DNA of 64,000 nucleotides from Stenopsyche tienmushanensis (lineage: Eukaryota; Arthropoda; Insecta; Trichoptera; Stenopsychidae): positions 2,914,001 through 2,978,000 of the forward strand of contig WACJ01000502.1 in NCBI GenBank assembly GCA_008973525.1, written 5' to 3'. The notes below the pieces were generated by a model. That model was not told the origin of the DNA. It did no database searches and worked only from the letters and a program-made list of their open reading frames with translations. Position numbers and translations under genes: made by a program. Below, piece by piece: positions 22,821 to 31,874 of this stretch. The first letter of the stretch is position 1; each line of letters opens with the position of its first letter.

Positions 22821-23154
22821 CTAGTTTTATCCTATTGACGAGGAATCACGCATATGCTGCGATCGTACTCGAATGATACAGAAAAAGTATTTTCGCACAT
22901 TGAATGCGAGATTAGTGAATCGGAGACAGAGACGGATGTCTTGCGTTTCATCATACACTCGTATATCAATGGCGAGGTCGTGCTGTAAGAGTACCCCAAC
23001 ACGTACACAGTTTTACGAACACAGTGCAAAATAGAGGGTCATTACATCAATTATCAATAGATGACGACAAAATAAACATTAAAATTATAAAGAGATTTAT
23101 CCGCATCTCCTTGAATACCTTTTACACATTAAGTATGTGGTTTTATTAGAATTA

Positions 23155-23326
23155 CAGTGAAACCTCGATTTTACGTTTTCCAAGGGACCCTGAAAAAAAA
23201 CGGTAATTGCGGGAAACGGTGAATGCGGGAAAGCTTCAAATAATAATAGTTTGACGGGACTATAAAAAATGAACGGTCCATCCGGGAAAACGTATTATGC
23301 GGGAACGGTTTATCGAGGTTCCACTG
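23155..23326. mobile_element. Pogo/Tigger-type MITE, complete, 172 bp
   Basis: The ends are CAGTGAAACCTCGATTTTAC and GTTTATCGAGGTTCCACTG, inverted and imperfect, flanked by TA at 23153-23154 and 23327-23328. The inside holds repeated GCGGGAAACGGT-type words. The uninterrupted site is visible in the TTAA-A copy at the window end (reverse complement of about 63680-63705: TTAGAATCATAATAAATAGT), which supports a real insertion with a TA duplication. Confidence 0.85.
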
Positions 23327-24012
23327 TATAATAAATAGTAGAAAAAGCCACATAAATCAATTATATACTTAAAACTCAGTCTGGTACCAAAGTGATTATA
23401 TTTGAAAAGCTATTATGGGCCCCAAAAATATCAACAGTGTTAAGGTTCATTTGTTGATATACAAACTTTATTCAGGCTGCGCGGTCCTGACATAAATTGG
23501 TTTTGTGTGAACGATAGACAGTGACCCACCTCTTACCCGAGCTGTTTATTGGTCCCGCTATTCGGGACCATGCCAGCCCGCTCAACAAAAGTGCACCCAA
23601 GGTGCAAAACCTGAAATTATACTGTCTGCGAGGACCCACTCTTTCTCAACACCGATGGCCACTTACGCTCTAAGCGCGGGGGGAAGCTAGCTAGGTACTT
23701 GAATTTATCAATTAGACCTAACTAAAATATATACATAGATATTGAAAAAGAAAAAAATAAAATAAAATAATAATAATAAAATAAATAAATAAATGAATAA
23801 ATAAAATTTAAAAAAAAAATAAAATAAAAAAAAAAAATAAAAGAAAGAAGTATAATAGATATATATATATACATTATGGGAGAGGGGGGGGTTGCCTAGT
23901 CTCGCTCGCGACGCTCTTGGCGCGAGCCACCTGATTGAGCTAGCCGCTGGGGGTGCTATCATGATCGATGGGATCATAGTAGCCCCCAGGAACGCATTTT
24001 TGTCCAAAAATG

Positions 24013-25202
24013 CTACAGAATACCTTGAATGCCCTGAATGAGGAGGGAGTGGCCACCAGGTCTGTGTGCCCAACCGGCCCGACTTTCGGGCCGGTTGGGC
24101 ACACTACGAAAGAGCGCCTCGCGATCGGACGCCATGCCCGGACATGTCCACAGAACGTGGTCTGCGTCCATATCCGGATCGCCGCATGGACACTCCGAAA
24201 CCGGGGATAGTTTGAACCTATACAACGAAGCCCTAAAGCGCCCGTGCCCTGTGAGGAACTGGGACGTCCAGAAATCTGGAACGACCCAGCGGCAACGCAG
24301 GCGGTTTCTAACCGAGGGGAAGAACTTTGAGAGGTGGCGGCCGGAAGTAGACTCGGACCACCTCTCCTGCCAGCTAACTAACGAAGCCTCTTTCGCGCGT
24401 CGACGAAGATCGCCGAGCGCGTCAGAGGAACCTGCGTCGATCGGGATGCTCCTGCCGCCGATTTCCGGGGTCTCACCGTTTTCTGCGAGGAACCTCGCCG
24501 CTCGACATTGGATTTCCAAATCCAGGGGCATGACGCCCGCCAGCACCGGCAGACAGTCGGTCGAGGCCGTACGGTACGCCTTCGATAGAAGTATTAAAGC
24601 CGACCTCTGGCCTCGTAGCAGAATCTGCTTCACCAGCTGGATGCCGACCCTGTGCGCCCATGCTCCCGCTGCGTACGCTGAAGTACTGAGGAAGATACCC
24701 TTGTACGCAGTCAACAGGGGGCGGCCTCTGATACCCCAATCGCTCGCCGCAATCCTCGACAGTCTACCAAAGGCATTTGCCGCTTTTTCTACCGCGCGGC
24801 GGGCGTGAATCACGAAGCCGCAGGAGTCATCCAATGTGATGCCCAGATAGGGGGCCGAGTTCACAAACTTGACCACGTCACCGCCCATTCGAGGCCGAGG
24901 GGATCGCTTAAGCCGACCCCTGAGCATGAGTCCTTGCGACTTGGAGGCCGAGAACGTTAATTTGTTCATGCGACTCCAGTCGCTTATCATCTCAAGGGCG
25001 CAGTTTGCTTTTGCCTCGATTTGCGATCTCGAGCCGGCCTCGACCAGCAGCGTGAGGTCGTCAGCGTACGCAAACAACTCACACCCCGCTGGGAGGATCA
25101 GCCCGAAGATGTCGTCGAGCAGGACGTTCCACAGGACCGGTCCAAGGACCGAGCCCTGTGGGCAGCCCATGCTAAGCTTTCTGGCGATTATCTCATCCCC
25201 AA
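24013..25202 (-). CDS. R1-clade reverse transcriptase, C-terminal part (truncated ORF2)
   Basis: This is a single open frame of about 395 codons with no start of its own, because the element is 5'-truncated. The first codons read from upstream belong to the flanking repeat. Reverse transcriptase motifs are at the very start: GCPQGSVLGP at about residues 12-21 and FAYADD with its catalytic aspartates at about 43-48. These are followed by the thumb region and, near residue 337, a CCHC knuckle (CPCGDPDMDADHVLWTC) of the R1/I type. The endonuclease and the first half of the polymerase are absent, so it cannot transpose on its own. The intact frame suggests a fairly recent insertion. A perfect 18-bp inverted repeat lies in the last 30 codons. 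Clade assignment rests on the GCPQGSVLGP/YADD/CCHC layout; a TRAS- or Waldo-like member is equally possible. Confidence 0.9.
24064..24104. repeat. Perfect 18-bp inverted repeat with 5-base loop
   Basis: GTGTGCCCAACCGGCCCG at 24064-24081 is exactly complementary to 24087-24104, with loop ACTTT between. It lies in the 3' part of the R1-clade ORF, encoding a proline/arginine-rich C-terminus, and would form a very stable hairpin in RNA. Confidence 0.9.
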
Positions 25203-25224
25203 TGTGTGAACGATAAGTGAACCT

Positions 25225-25285
25225 GTAGGTAGTCCCGCGGCAAGCGATTGAACTCATAACTCAATTATCTCGGGTTCAAATCTAC
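25225..25285 (+). repeat. tRNA-derived (SINE-like) sequence
   Basis: GTAGGTAGTCCCGCGGCAAG, CGATTGAACTCATAACTCAA and CTCGGGTTCAAATC follow tRNA order, with an A-box-like D-arm, an anticodon-loop-like CTCATAA (CAT) and a B-box-like GGTTCAAATC. The flanking CCTGTAG (25222-25228) and CTACAGG (25280-25286) are complementary 7-mers in roughly acceptor-stem position, though the T-stem's 3' half is missing. Two other copies have CTCGTAA, so CAT here may be a CpG mutation. Confidence 0.55.
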
Positions 25286-25383
25286 AGGATATGTGGCTGG
25301 CGTCCACATTTTTAAAACACACATTCGCTATGAAAAACCATGTAAAATTGATTAGCAGTAGTCTCTAATAATTAAGGGGTTAA

Positions 25384-25620
25384 GAAAATCAACTTCTGGA
25401 GATTTTTTTTATTAATATGGACATTTAAACTCTACATGATTTAAGAAAAATAATATAATTTTATTAGTTTCTGGGGGTGTTTAGTCCCACAGACAGACAT
25501 GTCCCAACTGCGAGACTTTCTCAGATGACGACGCCTTTCTCAGTCAAGGATTTTGACTAACTCTTCGTTAACAAAAGCATCGTTCATGAAAATCAACCTC
25601 TTCCTCAGAGTTTCTTTACC
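25384..25620 (+). repeat. Repeat block shared with 14069-14310
   Basis: Same words as the 14 kb copy: GACATTTAAACTCTACATGA, TCCCAACTGCGAGACTTTCT, GATGACGACGCCTTTCTCAG, AAAAGCATCG. It follows directly on the right TTAA of the interrupted TTAA-A element, as in the other copy. Confidence 0.55.
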
Positions 25621-25639
25621 ACCTTGAATAAAAAACCAC

Positions 25640-25725
25640 AAACCTTATATTGATATACAAACTTGATGCACGCTGCGCGATCTTGAGAGAAAAATAAAAG
25701 ACTTACGAATATAGCATCTACGTTT
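25640..25725 (+). repeat. Fragment of the TTAA-A core
   Basis: TATTGATATACAAACTTGAT, GCACGCTGCGCGATCTTGAG and ACTTACGAATATAGCATC match the 3' core and tail of the TTAA-A family. No ends are visible. Confidence 0.6.
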
Positions 25726-25739
25726 AACTTAATTATCAA

Positions 25740-27205
25740 TGGGTTAAACTGATTTCATGGATTTAAAAATGAAAATACTGAAACGTTTAATAATTATGCT
25801 GGTCGCTCATAGATCCTTTGCTACCATATCCTATTCAAATAATTCCTAGCAAAATATGTTATGAATTTTGCAGATATTTTATTATAGTAATTCCAAAAAT
25901 CCTTTAATTATATTAGTCTAAACCGGATACATTTGTATTACTGAAGGTATCTCCGTGTGATTATAGAACAGACACGACAGCCTTTTTCAATTGCATCAAG
26001 TACATAGATGGAGCCGTCGTCATCAGGCAGCTTGACTATCACGCCTTTTCTCTTAAATCGCAAACTGCACTTTTCTGTCTATTTTATATATTTTCAATTA
26101 ATTAAGTCAAGTCTAATACCGGATGATTTTGAAGGTATTCCGTTGATTAGTAAATAACATGTTTGATTGAACGGATCTAGTTGGGAAGCCGTCTGTTCGG
26201 AAGCTTGGATATCACTCGGGCGCGTTTCTACTTAATCAAGCTGCGAGCTTAAAAAAGCTCCTTCCGGCGACCAATAAAGCTTAAACGTAAATAACTCATG
26301 GCAAAGTTCAAGGTGATCCAATACAAGTCGGAAGTGTTTTACAGGTGAACAAGTTACAAGTTAAAGTGACACGGTCAATTACACGAGTAATCCGTCTGTC
26401 TCGGACAGATTTGTAGGCAAACGACTTCTGCCAAATCCAAACCCCGAAATCGCAAGTATGGAACAACTTTAAATCTAATTTATGAACCGGCACCGGAATC
26501 GGATACCTGTGACGGGTTTCGACTCAAAAACTTTGCCGGAGAACTGTCTATCAAATTAATTGAAATTTATCGAGTGGAAACGTTCGGCCCTCAGACACAA
26601 TAATTCAATGAGGGGGGTACGAATCATTGATCGAAGATTCAGAGCACGATATCTTATTTATTCCATAAAATGCAATTGTGCTCAATTAGCGCTTGGGTGG
26701 TTGGCGAAAGAGTTTCTGCTTGGATGGCGTTCTACAATTGGATTCCGGGAAACTTCGCGGTGCTTCTTAAAATGAAAATGCATGAAATAGAGTTGATGAA
26801 ACACAATTATTGGCTGCGCCATAAATTAGCTTTCCGAGAATATAAATTATTTTCGCGGTTATGACACGCTCTTTGATAATATCAACATGAATTGCGAAAT
26901 ATCATGCCAAATGAGTTCCTTTTTAGTATTTTTAATTGAAACTTGTATAGGTGTGATAGAGCAAATTAGCTTGGACGTCACGATAAGTGAAACTCCAAGC
27001 GGCAATTGGTCGGAAAGAGAGGGAAAATCGTCTGTATTATCTCGGTCTCTATCTTATATGTACACCATTGACACGTAAAGCGCATGCAACGAGCCTATAT
27101 TATTATATGTGTGCCTATACGTAGTGTTACATGATGGGATGCACCCCGCTCCCACGTGTTCTCCGAGATGGTCGAGCTCGCGCGCGGGTTCGTTCTGCTA
27201 TCGGG
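25740..27205. other. Non-coding stretch, nothing recognised
   Basis: Short open frames of 61-71 codons at 26308-27078 on both strands show no family motif. Parts near 26160-26540 and 26570-26860 are less AT-rich and could be conserved non-coding or exonic sequence, but nothing proves it. Confidence 0.35.
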
Positions 27206-27212
27206 TCATGAT

Positions 27213-27723
27213 TAGAGAATCCAATCCCGGGATTTCGGGATTGCATTAGTCATATAATACCATCAATGTGACTGATATAATTCCTTTCTGATGAGACACG
27301 GACTAAAACTCGCAAAAATCCCGATTTCCCGACAAATTATTTATTTCCGTCGCTGCAGATGAATACTTATATACTATAATACGTTGATGTGATTCGTAAT
27401 TATATTACGGAGGAATACAAAAATTCTGAACTCCGTATCTATTATATTTCATACCGATATTCCCATTATTAGAGTCGAAGTGTAGTAAATACATCACCGG
27501 TAGTGAAAGGTTAATATAAAAATTTGAATATATATGTATACATAGATTAGACAGTCACTGTTTCTAGGCCAATTAGTAGTTACGCCACTATTTCCAAGCG
27601 TCTAGATTTCGGCGGGAATATCTCAATTTAGTAGCCTTCAACATGCTGGTGAGGTGTACGCATTCTATTAATTAAAAAAATCAATCCCGATTTTTTCGGG
27701 ATTACTAATCGCGGGATTCACTA
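27213..27723. mobile_element. Non-autonomous hAT element
   Basis: The left end is TAGAGAATCCAATCCCGGGA and the right end, reverse complemented, TAGTGAATCCCGCGATTAG, with a TCCCGATTTTTTCGGGA hairpin next to it. It is about 511 bp. It is homologous to 4795-5660 but lacks the transposase fragment found there, so it is a deletion derivative. I could not see an exact 8-bp duplication. Confidence 0.7.
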
Positions 27724-27727
27724 CTCC

Positions 27728-27905
27728 TACCTCCTGCGCATCACCACCGAATCAATAATGGTGCATGCGCAAGAATCGATAGATGTCGTTATTTCAGACG
27801 CATTATGTCCACAGCAACACAGAATATGTCACTGTTAAATTGACAAATTGCGTCTAAAGAGAGACGGAAGATGTTACTGTAAATCTGGCAACGGCGCCAT
27901 AAAGC
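27728..27905 (+). repeat. Fragment of the 13.8-14.0 kb repeat
   Basis: CCTCCTGCGCATCACCACC, AATGGTGCATGCGCAAGAAT, TGTCACTGTTAA and AGAGAGACGGAAGAT parallel 13880-14030. It abuts the right end of the hAT element. The hAT insertion may have cut this repeat, but the left half was not recognised on the other side. Confidence 0.5.
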
Positions 27906-27909
27906 AACC

Positions 27910-29270
27910 ACGGGACCAACACATTGCCAATTTTAATATATATTACACAAACACAGCTTCACAGCTAAAAATTACCATGGAAAAAATGAAATACATAAAA
28001 TAAACTTATTGCGAGTATAATTTTGCACTTATAGTTGAAATCTGAAAATACTATATACAAAATTCATTTCACTTTTTCTTGTTAAATTTAACACAAACAC
28101 AATTAAAAAGATAAGAGGTAAGATTGAAAAAAATTGCATTTTATAAAAGCAGCATGGTTATTAAATGGGTGAATTTTGCTCGCTTCTAAAAATATTTTAT
28201 AAAGCACAGGGTCTACATCATCAGATATTAATAATTTGTGGAAGTTTCATCATTAGTTAGCATACCTGTTGATCTACCCTAACATTAATCAACCGTGAAC
28301 GGTTGTTCAAGCTTCAAGCAGTTAACCCTTCTATAGTGTCAAAATAGGGACCACGCAATAGAAGCAAAACGCCATAGAAATTAAGGTATCAATACAAAAT
28401 TAGTATGTTTTTAATTTGTTAACAAGTGCATATGTAACTCATAAGCACGAGGCGGACTTTGCGAATTTAATTCGTTGCTTACGTAAAAGACGTCGCATAT
28501 GAAGTGGACGTTATAGGAGGGTCGACTGTATTGTGCATTAAAATTAATTTTGCTATAAGTAATTTAAGACATTTCTTAAATTAGTAATTTTTTGCCTTAC
28601 GGTGAGATTTTTCGGTGTAATTCGCATGTAAACGAATAAAGGACCACAGGATGAAAGCCGGCCGCGTTCTACACGTTGTATTTCGAATTACCGCATTTCA
28701 AACAATTTTCAAAAAGGCCCTACCTGTAAATTTAAAGTTACGAGTTCATACGAGTGCCTCCAAAGCCCGACACAAAAATAAAAAAAGTTTGTAATTCAAT
28801 TTCGAAGCGAGGCGGACGGACAGTTGATAACGGACGGGGCGTAATGAAATTGGCGAAAAAAATTTTTTTCACCACAAATCACATTAAAAGAGACGATTCG
28901 TGGGTGTTGATGAAGATATAAATATGACAGGGTGTGGACGAGGGTGGAAACCACCCGGGCGGAAAATTGCGAAAGGGACATCACAGATACGGCTACAATA
29001 TCACACTCGAGCAAACGTGAGAGATTTGCTCGGAAAATACTATTATTTTAATGTTAAATCGATACGAATGGACCCGGTATCATCACGCCCGATTCAATAT
29101 TCACGCCGCGCACGTACCGACAACCATAATGACGACCCCCGCAATATTTAAACTAGCCGGCAAATGAACTGGACGAAAACTCACGTGTGCGTTAAAATTA
29201 GGTTAATCGAAAAGCTCGAAATATGTGCTCACAGGACAACACTGAATATTAAAAAGAGTCCTTAAGCCGG
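27910..29270. other. Non-coding stretch, nothing recognised
   Basis: The part 28640-29170 is richer in GC and carries overlapping open frames (83 codons plus, 72 codons minus) without motifs. No repeats noted. Confidence 0.4.
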
Positions 29271-29962
29271 GAGGGACGCTAAATCGATACGATAAGGATG
29301 CGATAAAAGGTACAATAAACACAGCATTGTAATCTTGTTCGGGCTGCGCCAACAAATGCAAGGTGATGTAAACGATTGATTAAAAGAAGTTGTGTGCGAG
29401 GTGGGTATCCAGAATTCTCACACCGGAGCACCGTCAAAATCGCGTGACCGTCACGTTTGAGTCCTTGGATCGTTTTGAACAGCATGAAGAAGCTTTTCTG
29501 GACTCTATTGTGACGGGGGATAAAACGTGGATGTGCCACTACATCCCAGAATCCAAAATATTAGGTTGTCCCATAAGTTTCTTTCGCAAATGAACACAGA
29601 TCTAATCATAGCCATGGTTGAAGAAAACCCGCAATACTGACTGACTGAAATAAACTTCAGCGTATTACAACATGCGATCTTCTTCTCCAACGACATAAAA
29701 GCCAACCTTTTTTGAAGAGACTTGTCACTGGAGATGAAAGTTGGATACTCTATGAGAATATCCAACGTAAGGACCAAGGGTACAGAAGCTTTAACTGTAG
29801 CTAAACCTGGCCTACATCCAAAAAAAGTTTTACTATGCATTTGGTTGTAATGGAAGGGGGTAGTTTATTATGAGCTACTTCAGCAAGATGAAACGATCAA
29901 TTCAACAAAATATTGTTTCCAACTAGACAATCTCCGGACATTGCTCCTTCAGATTATTATTT

Positions 29963-30899
29963 TGTAACGTGGGCGCCCTCAGCCGAATTTCGGGGCCCAG
30001 TTATCTTCGCCGCGGACCGGTCGCTTTTCTTCTTCTATCCTTCCGGCGCGCGACGGTATCCTCAGCGCGGGTTTTCCAATAGCCCACGGCTGCCGCGTCT
30101 CCCGAAACGTCGGCGAAAAGGATTCAAATAATGGGGAGGGGGTGGTGGATGGTGGATCTTTGGACGATGAATTTCAAAGATGGCCTCTTCTTTTGAATAT
30201 TTTATTGTCTTCACTTGTAGAGGCTACGGTTGCGAGGCGTAGACCGAGTTTCAACGCTGCTAGCTCAACCAAAGTTATGTCGGGGACTCGGGACTCGGCA
30301 CTCAGGACTGACTCTATCAGTCGTCGAGCCGAAGCTCGACTCCCGAAGAAGCTTCGAATTCGACTGTGACGGTCGTCGAGCCGAAGCTCGACTCCCGAAG
30401 GAGAAGAAGACTTTGATGGTCGTCGAGCCGAAGCTCGACTCCCCAAGGAGAGCTTGACTTCGATGGTCGTCGAGCCGAAGCTCGACTCCCCCAGGAGAGC
30501 TAGACTTCCTGTATGGTGCTCTGCACCTCTTTTATACACGGTTTAATGATCCCCTTCTCTTTCATCGATCTTTCTGGAGGCCAATTGCATTGCGTAGTTG
30601 TATCGGAATTTTTATGATGATTGCTGCTGATCCTATTGCTGAATTGATATGGCGCTTCGAGCGCGTTCTATCATTGTTATCTGATCCTACGGAATGCTAA
30701 TCGTCCTTCCAGAAAGGTCGATCATTTGATGCTTTTATAAACAAGAGTCTTTATTATGGTCGTTAAGATACGAGAATTGATGGATCATTTAACCGAGTAT
30801 CGTTACGCTTCTAGAAATTCTTTCCCTTGAAATGGAAATTTCCAGGCTTGCACGGCAACCCTGTCTCTTTGGTTGGGGATTTCCCAACTCCACGTTATA
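29963..30899. mobile_element. Probable solo LTR of an LTR retrotransposon
   Basis: It begins TGTAACGTGGGCGCC and ends CTCCACGTTATA, so the ends form TG...TA with inverted TAACGTGG/CCACGTTA. It is flanked by ATTT on both sides (29959-29962, 30900-30903), a 4-bp duplication like that of Gypsy-type elements. Comparison with the second family B mariner (37179-37210) shows the same place without insertion. It contains four tandem repeats, a possible TATA box (TTTTATACACGG at 30530) and no protein. Gypsy or BEL origin cannot be decided without a coding relative. Confidence 0.7.
30320..30510 (+). repeat. Four tandem repeats of 47-52 bp with a palindromic centre
   Basis: The unit GTCGTCGAGCCGAAGCTCGA starts at 30320, 30372, 30419 and 30466. 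Each holds TCGAGC-CGAA-GCTCGA, a perfect 6-bp stem with a four-base loop. Spacing is 52, 47 and 47 bp. It lies upstream of the TATA-like box in the LTR, where enhancer repeats would sit. Open frames read through here are artefacts of the repeat. Confidence 0.85.
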
Positions 30900-31639
30900 A
30901 TTTATTTCTTTCATTTAATAATTCTTTACATGGAAAAATTTTAATTCAAAAAATGATATAAAAATGTACCTTGATCAATATTTTGCCAACAAATCTGGGA
31001 AATTTTGGCAAGAAGGTATTATGAGGCTTCCGTAATGATGGAGAAATGTAATAGAACAGAATGGATCATATATTATTCAATAAATTTTGATGTAACACAA
31101 TTTATTTTTTTCTTAATATGAAAACGAAAGAAACTTATGGGACACCCTAATACAATTCAAAAAGAGATGACATAGAAAATCTGGTGCCCCAACAACATAA
31201 ATGTTCCATTAAATTTCAATTAAATGTTGTAGCCTTACTTTCTGGATGACACCCACACACCATCCGCATTGACAATATTATGATCATAGAACATTTCAAA
31301 ATGCAATTTGGGGCCAATTTATTAATTATGATCTTTTGTTACAGTAAAAATATTATATCGTATGACCCTATTTGATAAATTTATTTTAATAAAACCGCCT
31401 AACAGTTATCTGAAAGCCATTATTTCTGCATGTAGCGCTTAGGGCTCTACATTTACATTGGAAATATTTGCATTTTATTTTTGTAATATCATCATCATAT
31501 TGCAGCCACATGCAATCTACCACAGGATAACAGTCTTATCTATGTCTTATCGAGGAAAGGGGACACATTCAAAGCTATGATTGGTGTGGTTGCATGGTCA
31601 AGTAGTATAATCTCTATTCGTCGAACCATCCAAGTGAAT

Positions 31640-31870
31640 GCATCGAAAGGCAAAACGGATTCGGGTGATAAAAAAGGAGTATTTTCGAACATTGAGTGCT
31701 GAGATTAGTGAATCGGGGACGTCTCATCTTACATTCGTACATCGATGTGAAGATTGTGTTGTAAAGGTCCCCCTACACATCTGAATATAATTAAATATTA
31801 CGAACGCCAATAATCAGTATATCAATAAAAGAATAAAATATTTTAACGTTTTTTATTGAGTGCAAAATAG
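31640..31870 (+). repeat. TTAA-A 5' module fragment
   Basis: GAACATTGAGTGCTGAGATT, AGTGAATCGGGGACG, TACATCGATG and CCCCCTACACATCTG match the TTAA-A 5' module. The core is missing and a GTGCAAAATAGAGTCAT block, as at 23025, ends it. Confidence 0.6.
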
Positions 31871-31874
31871 AGTC

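Larger units (their letters stand above)
23517..25202 (-). mobile_element. 5'-truncated R1-clade non-LTR retrotransposon
   Basis: The flanking 13-bp direct repeat TGTGTGAACGATA lies at 23504-23516 and 25203-25215. Only the 3' half of the reverse transcriptase ORF and the 3' UTR are present, as expected from incomplete reverse transcription. The 3' end (on the minus strand ...AGAGGTGGGTCACTGTC) has no poly(A) tail. Near it is a hairpin, GGTCCCGAATAGCGGGACC (23551-23569). The 3' UTR includes a long T-rich stretch (23742-23850). GC content in the coding part is much higher than in the surroundings. Confidence 0.85.
22827..25383 (+). mobile_element. TTAA-A MITE interrupted by two other elements
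   Basis: The left end is decayed (TTATCCTATTGACGAGG). It continues with AATCACGCATATGCTGCGAT, TGATACAGAAA, the TTAA-A 5' module (GAGATTAGTGAATCGGAGAC, GTCTTGCGTTTCATCATACA), a pogo-type MITE insertion, the core (AATATCAACAGTGTTAAGG, ATATACAAAC, GGCTGCGCGGTCCTG), and then an R1-clade insertion inside GTGTGAACGATA. After the R1 element the sequence resumes with AAGTGAACCTGTAGG, a tRNA-like block and AATTAAGGGGTTAA at 25370-25383. Without the insertions it would be about 690 bp. It has no coding capacity of its own. Confidence 0.7.
29561..31150 (+). mobile_element. Mariner family B element containing a solo LTR
   Basis: The ends are TTAGGTTGTCCCATAAGTTT and, at the right, AAACTTATGGGACACCCTAA, flanked by TA at 29559-29560 and 31151-31152. 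Inside, the N-terminal half of the transposase is deleted. The rest begins near 29660 (reading CDLLLQRHKSQPFLKRLV in shifted frames), has the first catalytic aspartate in TGDESW at about 29728, and is broken by frameshifts. At 29963 it is interrupted by a 937-bp LTR. The last third resumes at 30904 (TTTCTTTCATT) and has lost coding continuity. It inserted into a family A mariner. Confidence 0.85.
29380..31254 (+). pseudogene. Mariner family A remnant, split by a second mariner
   Basis: From 29380 the plus strand reads KLCARWVSRILTPEHRQNRV, then the start of the catalytic domain with the first aspartate in DSIVTGDKTW, and YIPESK. At 29560 the frame is cut by a complete family B mariner. After it, at 31151, the sequence resumes with CAATTCAAAAAGAGATGAC and ends in the right terminus CTTACTTTCTGGATGACACC at 31234-31253. 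The rest of the catalytic domain is deleted. The D of TGDKTW is kept but the second and third catalytic aspartates are missing. Non-functional. Confidence 0.8.

Noticed and set aside
23504..23530. 28S rDNA target site for the R1-clade element
   Set aside because: The flanks are the TTAA-A repeat, not rRNA sequence. No rRNA was found in the window.
24038..24808. A 256-codon open frame on the plus strand
   Set aside because: It lies antisense to the R1-clade ORF, which has clear RT and CCHC motifs. The plus-strand translation shows no domain.
30174..30539. Open frames of 75-121 codons with repeated VVEPKLDS/RRAEARLP motifs
   Set aside because: The repeated peptides are produced by the 47-52 bp tandem repeat of the LTR in several frames at once, not by selection on a protein.
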